From Flavobacterium sp. KJJ (GTDB lineage Bacteria > Bacteroidota > Bacteroidia > Flavobacteriales > Flavobacteriaceae), in NCBI RefSeq assembly GCF_000708595.2, contig NZ_JARP01000002.1, positions 496,001-560,000 of the forward strand: a stretch of DNA of 64,000 nt. Direction: 5' to 3'. The notes under the pieces were generated by a model. The model was not told the DNA's origin and searched no databases. It saw only the letters and a program-made list of their open reading frames with translations. This document shows, one piece after another, positions 16,391 to 24,215 of this stretch. Made by a program: the position numbers and the translations under genes. Within the stretch, counting starts at the first letter, position 1. Each line of letters opens with the position of its first letter.

Positions 16391-17569
16391 CTATTTAAAA
16401 GCTGGAATACCAGTTACATCCATTCCGGTTATCAATAAATGTATGTCGTGTGTGCCTTCATAAGTAATAACACTTTCAAGATTCATCATGTGTCTCATAA
16501 TCGAATATTCGCCTGTAATTCCCATGCCGCCCAACATTTGTCTGGCTTCGCGTGCGATGTGAATGGCCATGTCGACATTATTGCGTTTTGCCATCGAGAT
16601 TTGAGCCGTTGTTGCTTTCCCTTCGTTTCTCAAAACACCTAAACGCCAGGTCAATAATTGCGCTTTTGTGATTTCGGTAATCATTTCGGCTAATTTTTTT
16701 TGTTGCAGTTGCGTTCCTCCAATTGGTTTTCCAAACTGAATTCTTTCTTTAGCGTAACGCAAAGCAGTATCGTAACAATCCATCGCTGCACCAATTGCTC
16801 CCCATGCGATTCCGTATCGAGCAGAATCTAAACAGCCAAGCGGTGCGCCTAAGCCAGATTTATTTGGCAAAAGATTTTCTTTAGGAACTTTTACATTATC
16901 AAAAATTAATTCTCCTGTTGATGATGCACGCAGCGACCATTTATTATGTGTCTCAGGCGTTGTAAAACCTTCCATACCGCGTTCAACAATCAATCCGTGA
17001 ATTCTTCCTTCTTCATTTTTCGCCCAAACAACAGCAATATCGGCAAAAGGTGCATTTGAAATCCACATTTTGGCACCATTTAAAAGATAATGATCGCCCA
17101 TATCTTTAAAATTGGTAATCATACTTCCAGGATCTGAGCCATGATCAGGTTCGGTTAACCCAAAACATCCCATAAATTCACCGGTTGCGAGTTTTGGCAA
17201 ATATTTCATTCGCTGTTCTTCGTTTCCGTATTTCCAAATTGGATACATTACTAAAGATGACTGAACAGATGAAGTAGATCGTACACCAGAATCTCCTCTT
17301 TCGATTTCCTGCATGATCAAACCATATGAAATTTGATCTAAACCTGCACCACCATATTCAACAGGAATATAAGGTCCGAAACCGCCAATTTCTCCTAGTC
17401 CTTTTATAATTTGTTTTGGAAATTCTGCTTTTTGAGCATATTCTTCTATAATAGGAGAAACTTCTTTTTTTACCCACGCACGAGCAGACTCGCGAACTAA
17501 TTTATGCTCGTCTGTCAATAAATCGTCGAGGTTGTAATAATCTGGGGATTGAAATAAATCTGGTTTCAT
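16391..17569 (-). CDS. gcdH: Glutaryl-CoA dehydrogenase-type acyl-CoA dehydrogenase
   Basis: A 392-residue FAD enzyme of the acyl-CoA dehydrogenase family. It matches glutaryl-CoA dehydrogenases along the chain: 'RSTSSVQSSLVMYPI' (Arg97 in the position that binds the glutaryl carboxylate), 'CFGLTEPDHGSDP', 'KMWISNAPFAD', 'ARYGIAWG' and 'YEGTHDIH' with catalytic Glu371. It would oxidise and decarboxylate glutaryl-CoA to crotonyl-CoA in lysine/tryptophan breakdown. No pathway neighbour is present. Length is normal for the mature enzyme. Confidence 0.93.
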   Translation of the reverse strand: MKPDLFQSPDYYNLDDLLTDEHKLVRESARAWVKKEVSPIIEEYAQKAEFPKQIIKGLGEIGGFGPYIPVEYGGAGLDQISYGLIMQEIERGDSGVRSTSSVQSSLVMYPIWKYGNEEQRMKYLPKLATGEFMGCFGLTEPDHGSDPGSMITNFKDMGDHYLLNGAKMWISNAPFADIAVVWAKNEEGRIHGLIVERGMEGFTTPETHNKWSLRASSTGELIFDNVKVPKENLLPNKSGLGAPLGCLDSARYGIAWGAIGAAMDCYDTALRYAKERIQFGKPIGGTQLQQKKLAEMITEITKAQLLTWRLGVLRNEGKATTAQISMAKRNNVDMAIHIAREARQMLGGMGITGEYSIMRHMMNLESVITYEGTHDIHLLITGMDVTGIPAFK

Positions 17570-17589
17570 TTTTGATAGTTTTTACAAAA

Positions 17590-17621
17590 CAAATTTACGT
17601 AATAAAAATATAACAAAACAA
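17590..17621 (-). promoter_or_regulatory. Promoter of gcdH
   Basis: On the minus strand: TTTG near 17622-17619, about 21 bases, then TAAATTTG at 17597-17590. It ends 21 bases before the start codon. Confidence 0.5.
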
Positions 17622-17707
17622 AGCTAAATTGTTATATTTTTTTTAGTCTTTAACAAAATTAACAAGCAAATGGCAAATAAATTTTAGTTTATTGAAAATT
17701 TATACGC

Positions 17708-17715
17708 TATTTTTG
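17708..17715 (+). promoter_or_regulatory. -7 element of the first TPR-AraC gene
   Basis: TATTTTTG matches TAnnTTTG and lies 17 bases before the start codon. The -33 box is weak. Confidence 0.4.
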
Positions 17716-17732
17716 AATTCAAAAACAAATTA

Positions 17733-19487
17733 ATGAGGCTTATCATCTCTTTTTTACTTTTTCTTGTTCTTAATAACGGTTTTGCCCAAAATCATCAAAT
17801 TACAGAACAAGAATATTTAGCGTTGCAAGATAAAATTCGTCTACATTGGAACTCGAGTCCAGATAGCGTACTTGTATATGCTTATCAAATGGAGAAATCT
17901 CATAATTATAAGCACTTAGCTTTTGCAAATGGAGTAATGATTGCAAAGATGCAAGCAAAAGGCAATCAAAAAGAGTCTCAGAAAAGATACAAAGCAGCAT
18001 TTTATTACTTAGAAAAAATGCCTGATTCTCGCGAAAAAACGCAGATGAAATCGTATCTCTACAATTATAATGGAATTGCAGAATACACAAGAGGTAATTT
18101 AGGAAAAGCCCTTGAATCTTATCAAGAAGGATTGAAGTTTGCTCTTGAAACAGGAGACGTTAAACAAATGGCTAAGCTTAAGGGAAATATTGCCTTTGTT
18201 AATGATGCTGTTGGTAATTATCAATTGGCGATTAAAAATCTAAAATTCCTAAATGATTTTGTAGATGAGAATGAAAATGTTTTTTCTAAAGAAGAATTAT
18301 TAAATTATAAGAGTAATAATAATAATGGTTTAGGAAGTGCTTACGAAAGCTACTTCATGAAAAATAAAAGTAAAAAATACTTACTCGATTCGGCGGAGTA
18401 TTATTACAAGAAAACAATCAATTATTCTCAAAATTCTATCGGAAATAAAATTTCTGCAAAATTGAGTTTAGGAAATGTATACAACTGGAAACGAGACTAT
18501 AAAAGTGCCGAAAAAACCTATTATGATGTAGTGTTTTTAGCGCAGCAAAATAATATCCAAAGTTCATTGTGCATTGCTAATTATAACTTGGCAGACGTTT
18601 ATTTTACTACAAAAAAATACGATAAAGCATTAGTTTTTTTTAAAAAATGCGATTCGATAGCAGCAATAACAAAAAGCAATGAACTTGATTATTTAAAATC
18701 TAATTATTATCAAGCCAAAATTTACAATATTCTTAAAAGACCGGATCTGGCTTACAAACACTCTAAAATTTATCTGGATAATTATGAGCCATTAGAAGCA
18801 AAATTAAGTGAACAGGCTTTAGAGGTTAATTACAAACAGGGAGTAGGTGATCTTACAAATGAGATGGTCAATATTGAAAAGAAATATAAAAATGATGTTT
18901 TTTTAGATAGAGGCTTAAAGGTGTTTTATGTACTGGTTTTTATTGGGATCGTCTTTTTACTGATTAAAAATATACGCGATAAAAATAAGGCACATAAAAA
19001 AATGAATGCCTTAATTGAAGAATTTAAAGCTAATATCGAGAAGAAAAGTCAGCCTGATTTTGAACTGGAAGAAAAAGAGGAAGCAATACTTGAACACGAA
19101 GAAATTCATCTCAAAAAGGAAAATATTAATTTAAGTATTGATGAAGCAAAAGAGAATAAAATAGTCGAAAAACTTTTAGCCTTAGAAAGCAAGCAAGAAT
19201 ATTTAAATGCAGATTTTACTTTGCCTTATGTGGCAAAAAAAATAAAAACAAATACGACTTACTTATCTTATGTGGTCAATAAGCGATTTGGTAAATCATT
19301 TGGTGAGTACTCTAATGAATTAAAAATTAATTATGTGATCAACGAGATGATTACCAATCATATGTATCGTAAATACTCTACGCAGGCTATTGCAGAAAGT
19401 GTAGGTTTTAAAAATGCAGTTTCTTTTGCAAAATCATTTCGTAAAAGAACAGGAGTATCTCCAGCACAGTTTGCAAGCAATATTTAA
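17733..19487 (+). CDS. TPR - membrane helix - AraC-type regulator (copy 1)
   Basis: A 584-residue one-component membrane regulator. Signal peptide MRLIISFLLFLVLNNGFAQ; periplasmic TPR-like helical repeats at about 25-370 (YNGIAEYTRGNLGKALESY; NLADVYFTTKKYDKALVFF); one membrane helix at about 393-412 (VFYVLVFIGIVFLLIKN); a charged linker; then a C-terminal AraC-type DNA-binding domain (about 485-580) with both helix-turn-helices ('LPYVAKKIKTNTTYLSYVVN' and 'STQAIAESVGFKNAVSFAKS') and the terminal 'GVSPAQFASN'. Ligand unknown. It is the first of a tandem pair and lies next to the secreted-peptide locus. Confidence 0.88.
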   Translation: MRLIISFLLFLVLNNGFAQNHQITEQEYLALQDKIRLHWNSSPDSVLVYAYQMEKSHNYKHLAFANGVMIAKMQAKGNQKESQKRYKAAFYYLEKMPDSREKTQMKSYLYNYNGIAEYTRGNLGKALESYQEGLKFALETGDVKQMAKLKGNIAFVNDAVGNYQLAIKNLKFLNDFVDENENVFSKEELLNYKSNNNNGLGSAYESYFMKNKSKKYLLDSAEYYYKKTINYSQNSIGNKISAKLSLGNVYNWKRDYKSAEKTYYDVVFLAQQNNIQSSLCIANYNLADVYFTTKKYDKALVFFKKCDSIAAITKSNELDYLKSNYYQAKIYNILKRPDLAYKHSKIYLDNYEPLEAKLSEQALEVNYKQGVGDLTNEMVNIEKKYKNDVFLDRGLKVFYVLVFIGIVFLLIKNIRDKNKAHKKMNALIEEFKANIEKKSQPDFELEEKEEAILEHEEIHLKKENINLSIDEAKENKIVEKLLALESKQEYLNADFTLPYVAKKIKTNTTYLSYVVNKRFGKSFGEYSNELKINYVINEMITNHMYRKYSTQAIAESVGFKNAVSFAKSFRKRTGVSPAQFASNI

Positions 19488-19521
19488 TGTGTTCTTTTTT
19501 AGCTTTCAAAAAACAAATTAG

Positions 19522-21267
19522 ATGAGGCTGATAGGCGTTTTTTTATTCTTCTCCTTTTTTCTTAGTACAGCGCATGCTCAATCTAAAAAGACAATGAACG
19601 AGGAAGATTTTGTATTCTTAAAAAGTAAAATCAGACTTTATTATAATGCAAATATCGACAGCTCTTTGTTTTATGCTCATAAAATGGCAGAATCAAATAA
19701 CAATAAGCATTTGGCTTTTGCGAATGCTGCAATGTCAAGCTTATTACAAATGAAAGGTTTGACGAAGCAATCTAAAGAGAAATACAAAATAGCACTTAAT
19801 TATTTAGAAAAAGTACAAAACTCTCCTGCTAAAACACATGTCAAGGCTGATATATATAATTATGCAGGCCTAGCAGAATTTAACAGAGGCAATTTTAGTG
19901 CAGCCCTAGAAAAATGGCAACAGGGAATTAAATTTTCAGAACAAATTAAGGATATTAATCAGATTGTTAAATTTAAGGCTAACATCACATTAATAAATGA
20001 GGCAGTTGGAAACAGTCAACTCGCTATAAAAAACCTTAAGGAACTGGATCATTTTATCACTAAAAATGAAGATCTATTTCCGAAAGCAGATGTGCTAAAT
20101 AGAAGAAGCAATATTAATCTTGGTTTAGGAAGTGCGTACGAAGGCTATTTTGTCGAGAATAAACACAGAATGGATTTACTAGATTCAGCAGGTTACTTTT
20201 ATAAAAAGGCAATTTACTATTCTAAAACTTTCCCGTATAATAAAGGAACAGCAACTCTAAGCTTAGGTAATATTTTTAATTGGAAGGGAGACTATTACAA
20301 CACAGAAAAGACCTATTTGGAAGTTGTGTCCATGAGTAAAAAAAATAAGCAGCTTGACTTATTAAGCAATGCTTATTATAATTTAGGCGACGTGTATCAC
20401 ACAACCGGAAAAAATGAGAAGGCATTATTGTTTTATAAAAAAAGTGATTCAATTTCTCTTTTAACAAATTCAAATGATAATACTTATTTAAAATCTAACT
20501 GCTATCAGGCTCGTATTTATGTAGAACTTAATAAACCAGAGTTAGCGCATAAGCATTGTAAAATTTACTTGGACAAACTAGATGAATTTGAAAGTAAATT
20601 AAGAGTAGAGACTGCTGCGGTAAACTATAAACAAGGAATTGATGGCTTAACATCAGAAATGTTAGCTATTGAGAAAAAATATGAAAAAGATTTATTTTGG
20701 GATAAAGCGCTGAAAATATTGTATTCTCTTCTTGTTCTGGTTTTTGTATTTCTATTGGTTAAAAATAGTATAGACAAGAAAAAGGCGCGAAAAAAAATGC
20801 ATGCATTAATTCAGGAGTTTAAATTCAATATTGAAAATAAAAAACATTCACATCCTAAATCTGTTCCCGTTAGCCCCCAATTAATAAGTGCTAGAAAAGA
20901 AATTATCAGCTTAAATATTGATCAAGCTAAAGAAGAAGAAATCGTAATAAAATTGTTAGAACTTGAAGATAAATTAGAATACTTAAGTGCTGATTTTACA
21001 TTGTCTAATGTAGCAAAGAAAATTAAAACAAATACTACTTACTTATCTCATGTCGTTAATAAGCGATTTGAAAAAACATTTGGAGAATATGCCAACGAAT
21101 TAAAAATCAATTATGTAATTAATGAAATGATTACAAATGATAATTATCGTAAATTTTCAACACAAGCTGCTGCAGAAAGTGTTGGTTTTAAAAATGCAGC
21201 TTCATTTGCAAAATCATTTCGCAAAAGAACTGGAGTATCTCCAGCTCAATTTGCGAATAATATTTAA
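19522..21267 (+). CDS. TPR - membrane helix - AraC-type regulator (copy 2)
   Basis: A 581-residue paralogue of the previous gene, starting 34 bases after its stop codon. The same layout holds: signal peptide ending 'STAHAQ', TPR-like repeats, a helix (ILYSLLVLVFVFLLVKN) and an AraC domain. The two proteins align end to end; the DNA-binding ends are nearly identical (KTNTTYLSxVVNKRF; FRKRTGVSPAQFAxNI), whereas the periplasmic halves have drifted more. This pattern suggests shared or overlapping DNA targets with different input. They are probably co-transcribed from 17708. Confidence 0.88.
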   Translation: MRLIGVFLFFSFFLSTAHAQSKKTMNEEDFVFLKSKIRLYYNANIDSSLFYAHKMAESNNNKHLAFANAAMSSLLQMKGLTKQSKEKYKIALNYLEKVQNSPAKTHVKADIYNYAGLAEFNRGNFSAALEKWQQGIKFSEQIKDINQIVKFKANITLINEAVGNSQLAIKNLKELDHFITKNEDLFPKADVLNRRSNINLGLGSAYEGYFVENKHRMDLLDSAGYFYKKAIYYSKTFPYNKGTATLSLGNIFNWKGDYYNTEKTYLEVVSMSKKNKQLDLLSNAYYNLGDVYHTTGKNEKALLFYKKSDSISLLTNSNDNTYLKSNCYQARIYVELNKPELAHKHCKIYLDKLDEFESKLRVETAAVNYKQGIDGLTSEMLAIEKKYEKDLFWDKALKILYSLLVLVFVFLLVKNSIDKKKARKKMHALIQEFKFNIENKKHSHPKSVPVSPQLISARKEIISLNIDQAKEEEIVIKLLELEDKLEYLSADFTLSNVAKKIKTNTTYLSHVVNKRFEKTFGEYANELKINYVINEMITNDNYRKFSTQAAAESVGFKNAASFAKSFRKRTGVSPAQFANNI

Positions 21268-21297
21268 TTACATTAATTTTATTAAATTCTACTGGTT

Positions 21298-21447
21298 TTA
21301 ACCATGTGTTGTTCCTCCTCCAGTTTTCCCAGGATCTGTTGGTGGATCCTCTCCGTCTCCTCCTCGAACCTTTTTTTGTTGGTTTTTAGATAACTTTCCT
21401 TCTTCAAAATCTTCAAGTTTTAATTTCTGATTTGCCATTTTATTCAT
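21298..21447 (-). CDS. Short GG-leader peptide, Cys-free core (precursor 1)
   Basis: A 49-codon frame, MNKMANQKLKLEDFEEGKL then SKNQQKKVRGG. The Leu/acidic leader and the 'VRGG' stop match double-glycine leaders cut by C39 peptidases. The remaining core, DGEDPPTDPGKTGGGTTHG, is rich in Pro, Gly and Thr and has no Cys, unlike the other four precursors in this locus. Met4 (21436-21438) is an alternative start. It is the only precursor on the minus strand, divergent from the first VKOR gene. A TAnnTTTG element lies 21 bases upstream, which supports expression. Confidence 0.75.
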   Translation of the reverse strand: MNKMANQKLKLEDFEEGKLSKNQQKKVRGGDGEDPPTDPGKTGGGTTHG

Positions 21448-21467
21448 GTATTAAGTTATTGATTTAC

Positions 21468-21475
21468 CAAAACTA
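21468..21475 (-). promoter_or_regulatory. -7 element of precursor 1
   Basis: TAGTTTTG on the minus strand (TAnnTTTG), 20 bases before the ATG at 21447. No clear -33 box. Confidence 0.4.
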
Positions 21476-21698
21476 GACAAAAAGGAAAACCTTTAATCGA
21501 GAATACGGTTTTGGCGCTTTTTCAATTTTTTTAAGGCATCTAATTTACTAAAAATCAATCAATTAAGTGCTTTATTATGATTGATATAATTTATAAATTG
21601 TATGTAGTATAATTGATAAAATGTGTGCTTTTAAGATTATTTTCTGAATAAAAACAACAATATTTGCATTGTAATTATGATTTAAACGATCCTAAACG

Positions 21699-23255
21699 AT
21701 GTTAAAACTTGTCCAAAAATTTCTACAAATAAATAGATACTCAGATATAAAAAATGAGTTTAAGGACTTGTTTCTTTCTCATCCAAATTATCCAAGCTTA
21801 TTTGCGATAACGGATTCGTTAGATTTATTATCAATTGAAAATGCGGCCATAAGAGTTCCGAAAGAACAAATAGTAGATTTACCAGCTAATTTTTTAGCTT
21901 ATTTTAAGGATGAACTTATATTGGTAGAAAGGGCAAAAAATTATGTTCGTATTAATACAATAAAAAAAGGAAGTCATAAAATAGCGTATGAAAAATTTCT
22001 TTTAGACTGGAATGGAGTAATTGTCGCTATTGAACCAAATAATGTTATAGCAAGAGAAAATCTAAAAGTAGAATACAGCTGGTTAAAATATAGTTTGCCG
22101 CTTTTACTCGTAATTGGATTGTCTTTTTTTTATAATGCATATGATTTGTTTAGTCTTGTTTTCTTGACAACATCATTATTAGGATTTATTGTAAGTGTTT
22201 TTATTGTACAAGAAAAATTAGGTTTTAAAAACAGCATAATTTCAAAATTCTGCAATTTGAGTTCAAACTCATCTTGTAATTCGGTTATCAATGCTAATGA
22301 AGGAAGAGAAAACAATTTGTTTAATTTTTCAGATTTACCCCTGATTTTTTTCGGTTCAAGCTTAATTGCTGTTTTAATACAGCCTTTAAACTCGGCAATA
22401 TTTATAGGATTTTTAAGTTTATTGGCTATACCTATTATGGTATCCTCAATTTGGATTCAAAAATTTGAGATTCAAAAGTGGTGCGTAATGTGTTTGGTAG
22501 TTTCATTTTTGATTTTTACACAAAGTGTTATTTGGTTTGCGTCAGACCTTTTTACATTGAGTTTTAGTTTTGAGAGTGTTTTTCCATTTGTATTTTCATT
22601 GGTTCTTCTGATTCCAATATGGCTAGTGGTAAAACCAATGATCAAAAACGTTCTTAACAGTGAAAACTCGCTTAAAGAATTGAAAAAATTTAAAAGAAAC
22701 TATTCATTGTTGAACTTTCTAGCTAAAAAAGTTCCTCATCCACAAGGATTGGAAGATTTGAGAGGTTTGAATTTTGGAAGCAGAAATGCAGCAGTAAAGT
22801 TATCTGTAATTATTAGTCCGAGTTGCGAACATTGTCATAAAACATTTCAGGAAGCTTTTGATTTGGTTTTGAGATTTCCTGACAAGATATATTTAAACGT
22901 GCTGTTCAATATTAATCCTGAAAACACAGACAATCCGTATAAAATAGTTGTCGAGAGACTTCTAACAATAAACAGATCAACGCCAGGAAAAACAGTTGAA
23001 GCCATTTCAGATTGGCATATCAAAAAAATGAGTCTTAAAAAATGGCTTAAAAAATGGCATCTAGAACCTGTCAGTATGATGATAAGCCAGGAGATAAATA
23101 AACAATACGAATGGTGTTCTAAAAATAATTTTAATTATACACCTGTTAAAATAGTAAATGAAAAATTGTTTCCGAATGAATACGAACTAAGCGAACTAAA
23201 ATATTTCTTAAATGATTTTGTTGAAGAAATTGAAGTTTTCGAAAAAATAGCCTAG
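21699..23255 (+). CDS. C39-like / VKOR / thioredoxin three-domain membrane protein (copy 1)
   Basis: A 518-residue protein. Residues about 15-115 look like a C39 peptidase domain ('HPNYPSLFAITDSLDLL') but lack the catalytic Cys, so this is probably a leader-binding domain. A VKOR domain follows, with Cys185 and Cys193 on one loop and the redox pair in 'KWCVMC' (Cys262, Cys265). Membrane helices lie at about 130-148, 149-170, 212-228, 232-252, 262-283 and 293-313. A C-terminal thioredoxin fold has 'SPSCEHCHKTF' (Cys376, Cys379) and a cis-Pro-type 'YTPVKI'. Expected role: forming disulfides in the Cys-bearing peptides encoded just downstream. The six helices leave the side of the active site uncertain. 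Confidence 0.85.
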   Translation: MLKLVQKFLQINRYSDIKNEFKDLFLSHPNYPSLFAITDSLDLLSIENAAIRVPKEQIVDLPANFLAYFKDELILVERAKNYVRINTIKKGSHKIAYEKFLLDWNGVIVAIEPNNVIARENLKVEYSWLKYSLPLLLVIGLSFFYNAYDLFSLVFLTTSLLGFIVSVFIVQEKLGFKNSIISKFCNLSSNSSCNSVINANEGRENNLFNFSDLPLIFFGSSLIAVLIQPLNSAIFIGFLSLLAIPIMVSSIWIQKFEIQKWCVMCLVVSFLIFTQSVIWFASDLFTLSFSFESVFPFVFSLVLLIPIWLVVKPMIKNVLNSENSLKELKKFKRNYSLLNFLAKKVPHPQGLEDLRGLNFGSRNAAVKLSVIISPSCEHCHKTFQEAFDLVLRFPDKIYLNVLFNINPENTDNPYKIVVERLLTINRSTPGKTVEAISDWHIKKMSLKKWLKKWHLEPVSMMISQEINKQYEWCSKNNFNYTPVKIVNEKLFPNEYELSELKYFLNDFVEEIEVFEKIA

Positions 23256-23328
23256 TGCTAAAGCAGTAAAAAAGGCAGTATCAGATGTCTTAAAAGATTG
23301 AAAAACCCCAAACGCTAAATCTACAGTT

Positions 23329-23517
23329 ATGTTAAAAAACATTTTAAACTTAGAAGGTTCGCAAGAAATAACAGCAAGCGAACAAAAAACAATAGTAGGA
23401 AGTTATGTTAAAGAAACGACATCAAGATGCGATGCGTGGAATTATGTGTCAATAATATCATATGAAGACTGTTCAGATTATTTTCCGTTAGAAATTAATT
23501 TTTCCAGTTCTAATTAA
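23329..23517 (+). CDS. Leader peptide with GS cleavage site, two Cys (precursor 2)
   Basis: A 62-residue peptide. The leader MLKNILNLEGSQEITASEQ ends KTIVGS, so the usual Gly-Gly is replaced by Gly-Ser, a variant that C39 peptidases of other systems accept. The core has two cysteines (SRCDAW, YEDCSD) and is acidic and aromatic, enough for one disulfide. It starts 73 bases after the VKOR gene and 73 bases before precursor 3; all three probably share a transcript. No homology to a known bacteriocin is obvious. Confidence 0.8.
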   Translation: MLKNILNLEGSQEITASEQKTIVGSYVKETTSRCDAWNYVSIISYEDCSDYFPLEINFSSSN

Positions 23518-23590
23518 ATAAGAATAAAAGTTTTGTAAAGATCAGAGCTGTGCACCAAGTTTAAAAGATTAATAAATAATTCAAATAGTT

Positions 23591-23782
23591 ATGTTAAAGA
23601 AAATTTTAAATCTGGAGCACGCCCAGCAAATTAGCAAAACGGAGCAAAAAACGATAAAAGGAGGTATTCCTGAATGTTGGATTTATGCAATTGAAGCAGG
23701 GTGCGTTTTAATACCAGCAGGAGGAATTTGTCCTTTGGATACGCTTCCGGGTATTTGTGATACAAGTCGCCTTTGCTGTTAA
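23591..23782 (+). CDS. GG-leader peptide with six-Cys core (precursor 3)
   Basis: A 63-residue peptide with the canonical leader MLKKILNLEHAQQISKTEQ and KTIKGG. The core of about 38 residues begins IPECW and contains six cysteines (PECW, AGCV, GICP, GICD, LCC), ending in a Cys-Cys pair, enough for three disulfides. The leader matches precursor 2 closely (MLKxILNLE...EQKTI), whereas the cores share nothing, as expected of rapidly changing secreted peptides. It is the last gene of the first VKOR module. Confidence 0.85.
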   Translation: MLKKILNLEHAQQISKTEQKTIKGGIPECWIYAIEAGCVLIPAGGICPLDTLPGICDTSRLCC

Positions 23783-23909
23783 AAATAAATATTATACAAT
23801 ATAAAAATAAAGCCTTATCAGAAATTTAGTCATGTTTTTTTTTGAATTTGTAGGCGCTCGATCGTGGAACATTGAGCAAATATCCCAACATTGATGATTG
23901 GTGTCGGGA

Positions 23910-23977
23910 TTCTCAGGAAATTGGCCACTGCGTTAATTTTATTTGGTTAGAGTTAACCAGTGGCAGGTCCTAGAGAA
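23910..23977 (+). ncRNA. Long bulged hairpin of unknown function
   Basis: The outer stem is ttctc-a-gga (23910-23918) with tcc-ta-gagaa (23968-23977). The inner stem is ccactg-c-gttaa (23925-23936) with ttaac-cagtgg (23953-23963), 11 pairs with one bulged C; the loop is 16 bases. A further weak pairing ccc-a-aca/tgt-c-ggg lies at about 23884-23907. It sits after precursor 3 and before the module terminator, so it is probably in the 3' part of that transcript. Confidence 0.5.
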
Positions 23978-24014
23978 ATATGTTGTTAAACATAATGTTA
24001 ATAATATATTCAAA

Positions 24015-24045
24015 AGAGAGGAAATTAGTTTCCTCTCTTTTTTTG
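24015..24045 (+). terminator. Terminator of the first VKOR/peptide module
   Basis: A perfect 10-bp stem (agagaggaaa, 24015-24024; complement 24029-24038) with loop ttag is followed by a T run. It is very similar to the terminator at 26368-26402. Confidence 0.9.
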
Positions 24046-24215
24046 TTATAAAAATTCTTGTTCTTACAGTTTTGGTTTAAAATGTTAAATTGTATTTTTT
24101 GTATGTAAAGTAGTAAAATATTTTATAATTTAACACGATAATACACTTTTATTTACGGAAAGACGTAAAAAATTAGTGAAATTGTTGTTTTTTTTCAAAA
24201 CTAATTACTGCAACA

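Larger units (their letters stand above)
23783..24215. other. 433-bp gene-free stretch between the two VKOR modules
   Basis: No start-to-stop gene of convincing character is present. It holds, in order: an AT-rich segment; a region of higher GC (about 23850-23980) with a long bulged hairpin (listed separately); a terminator at 24015-24045; and about 170 bp of AT-rich DNA that must contain the promoter of the second module, though no TAnnTTTG element stands out. Confidence 0.6.

Noticed and set aside
23832..23973. A possible sixth precursor: stop-to-stop frame with two Cys (23854-23973) and a short ATG frame before it.
   Set aside because: The Cys-bearing frame has a stop codon directly before it and no start; removing or adding one T in the nearby T9 run does not join it to the ATG. 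No GG leader is visible.
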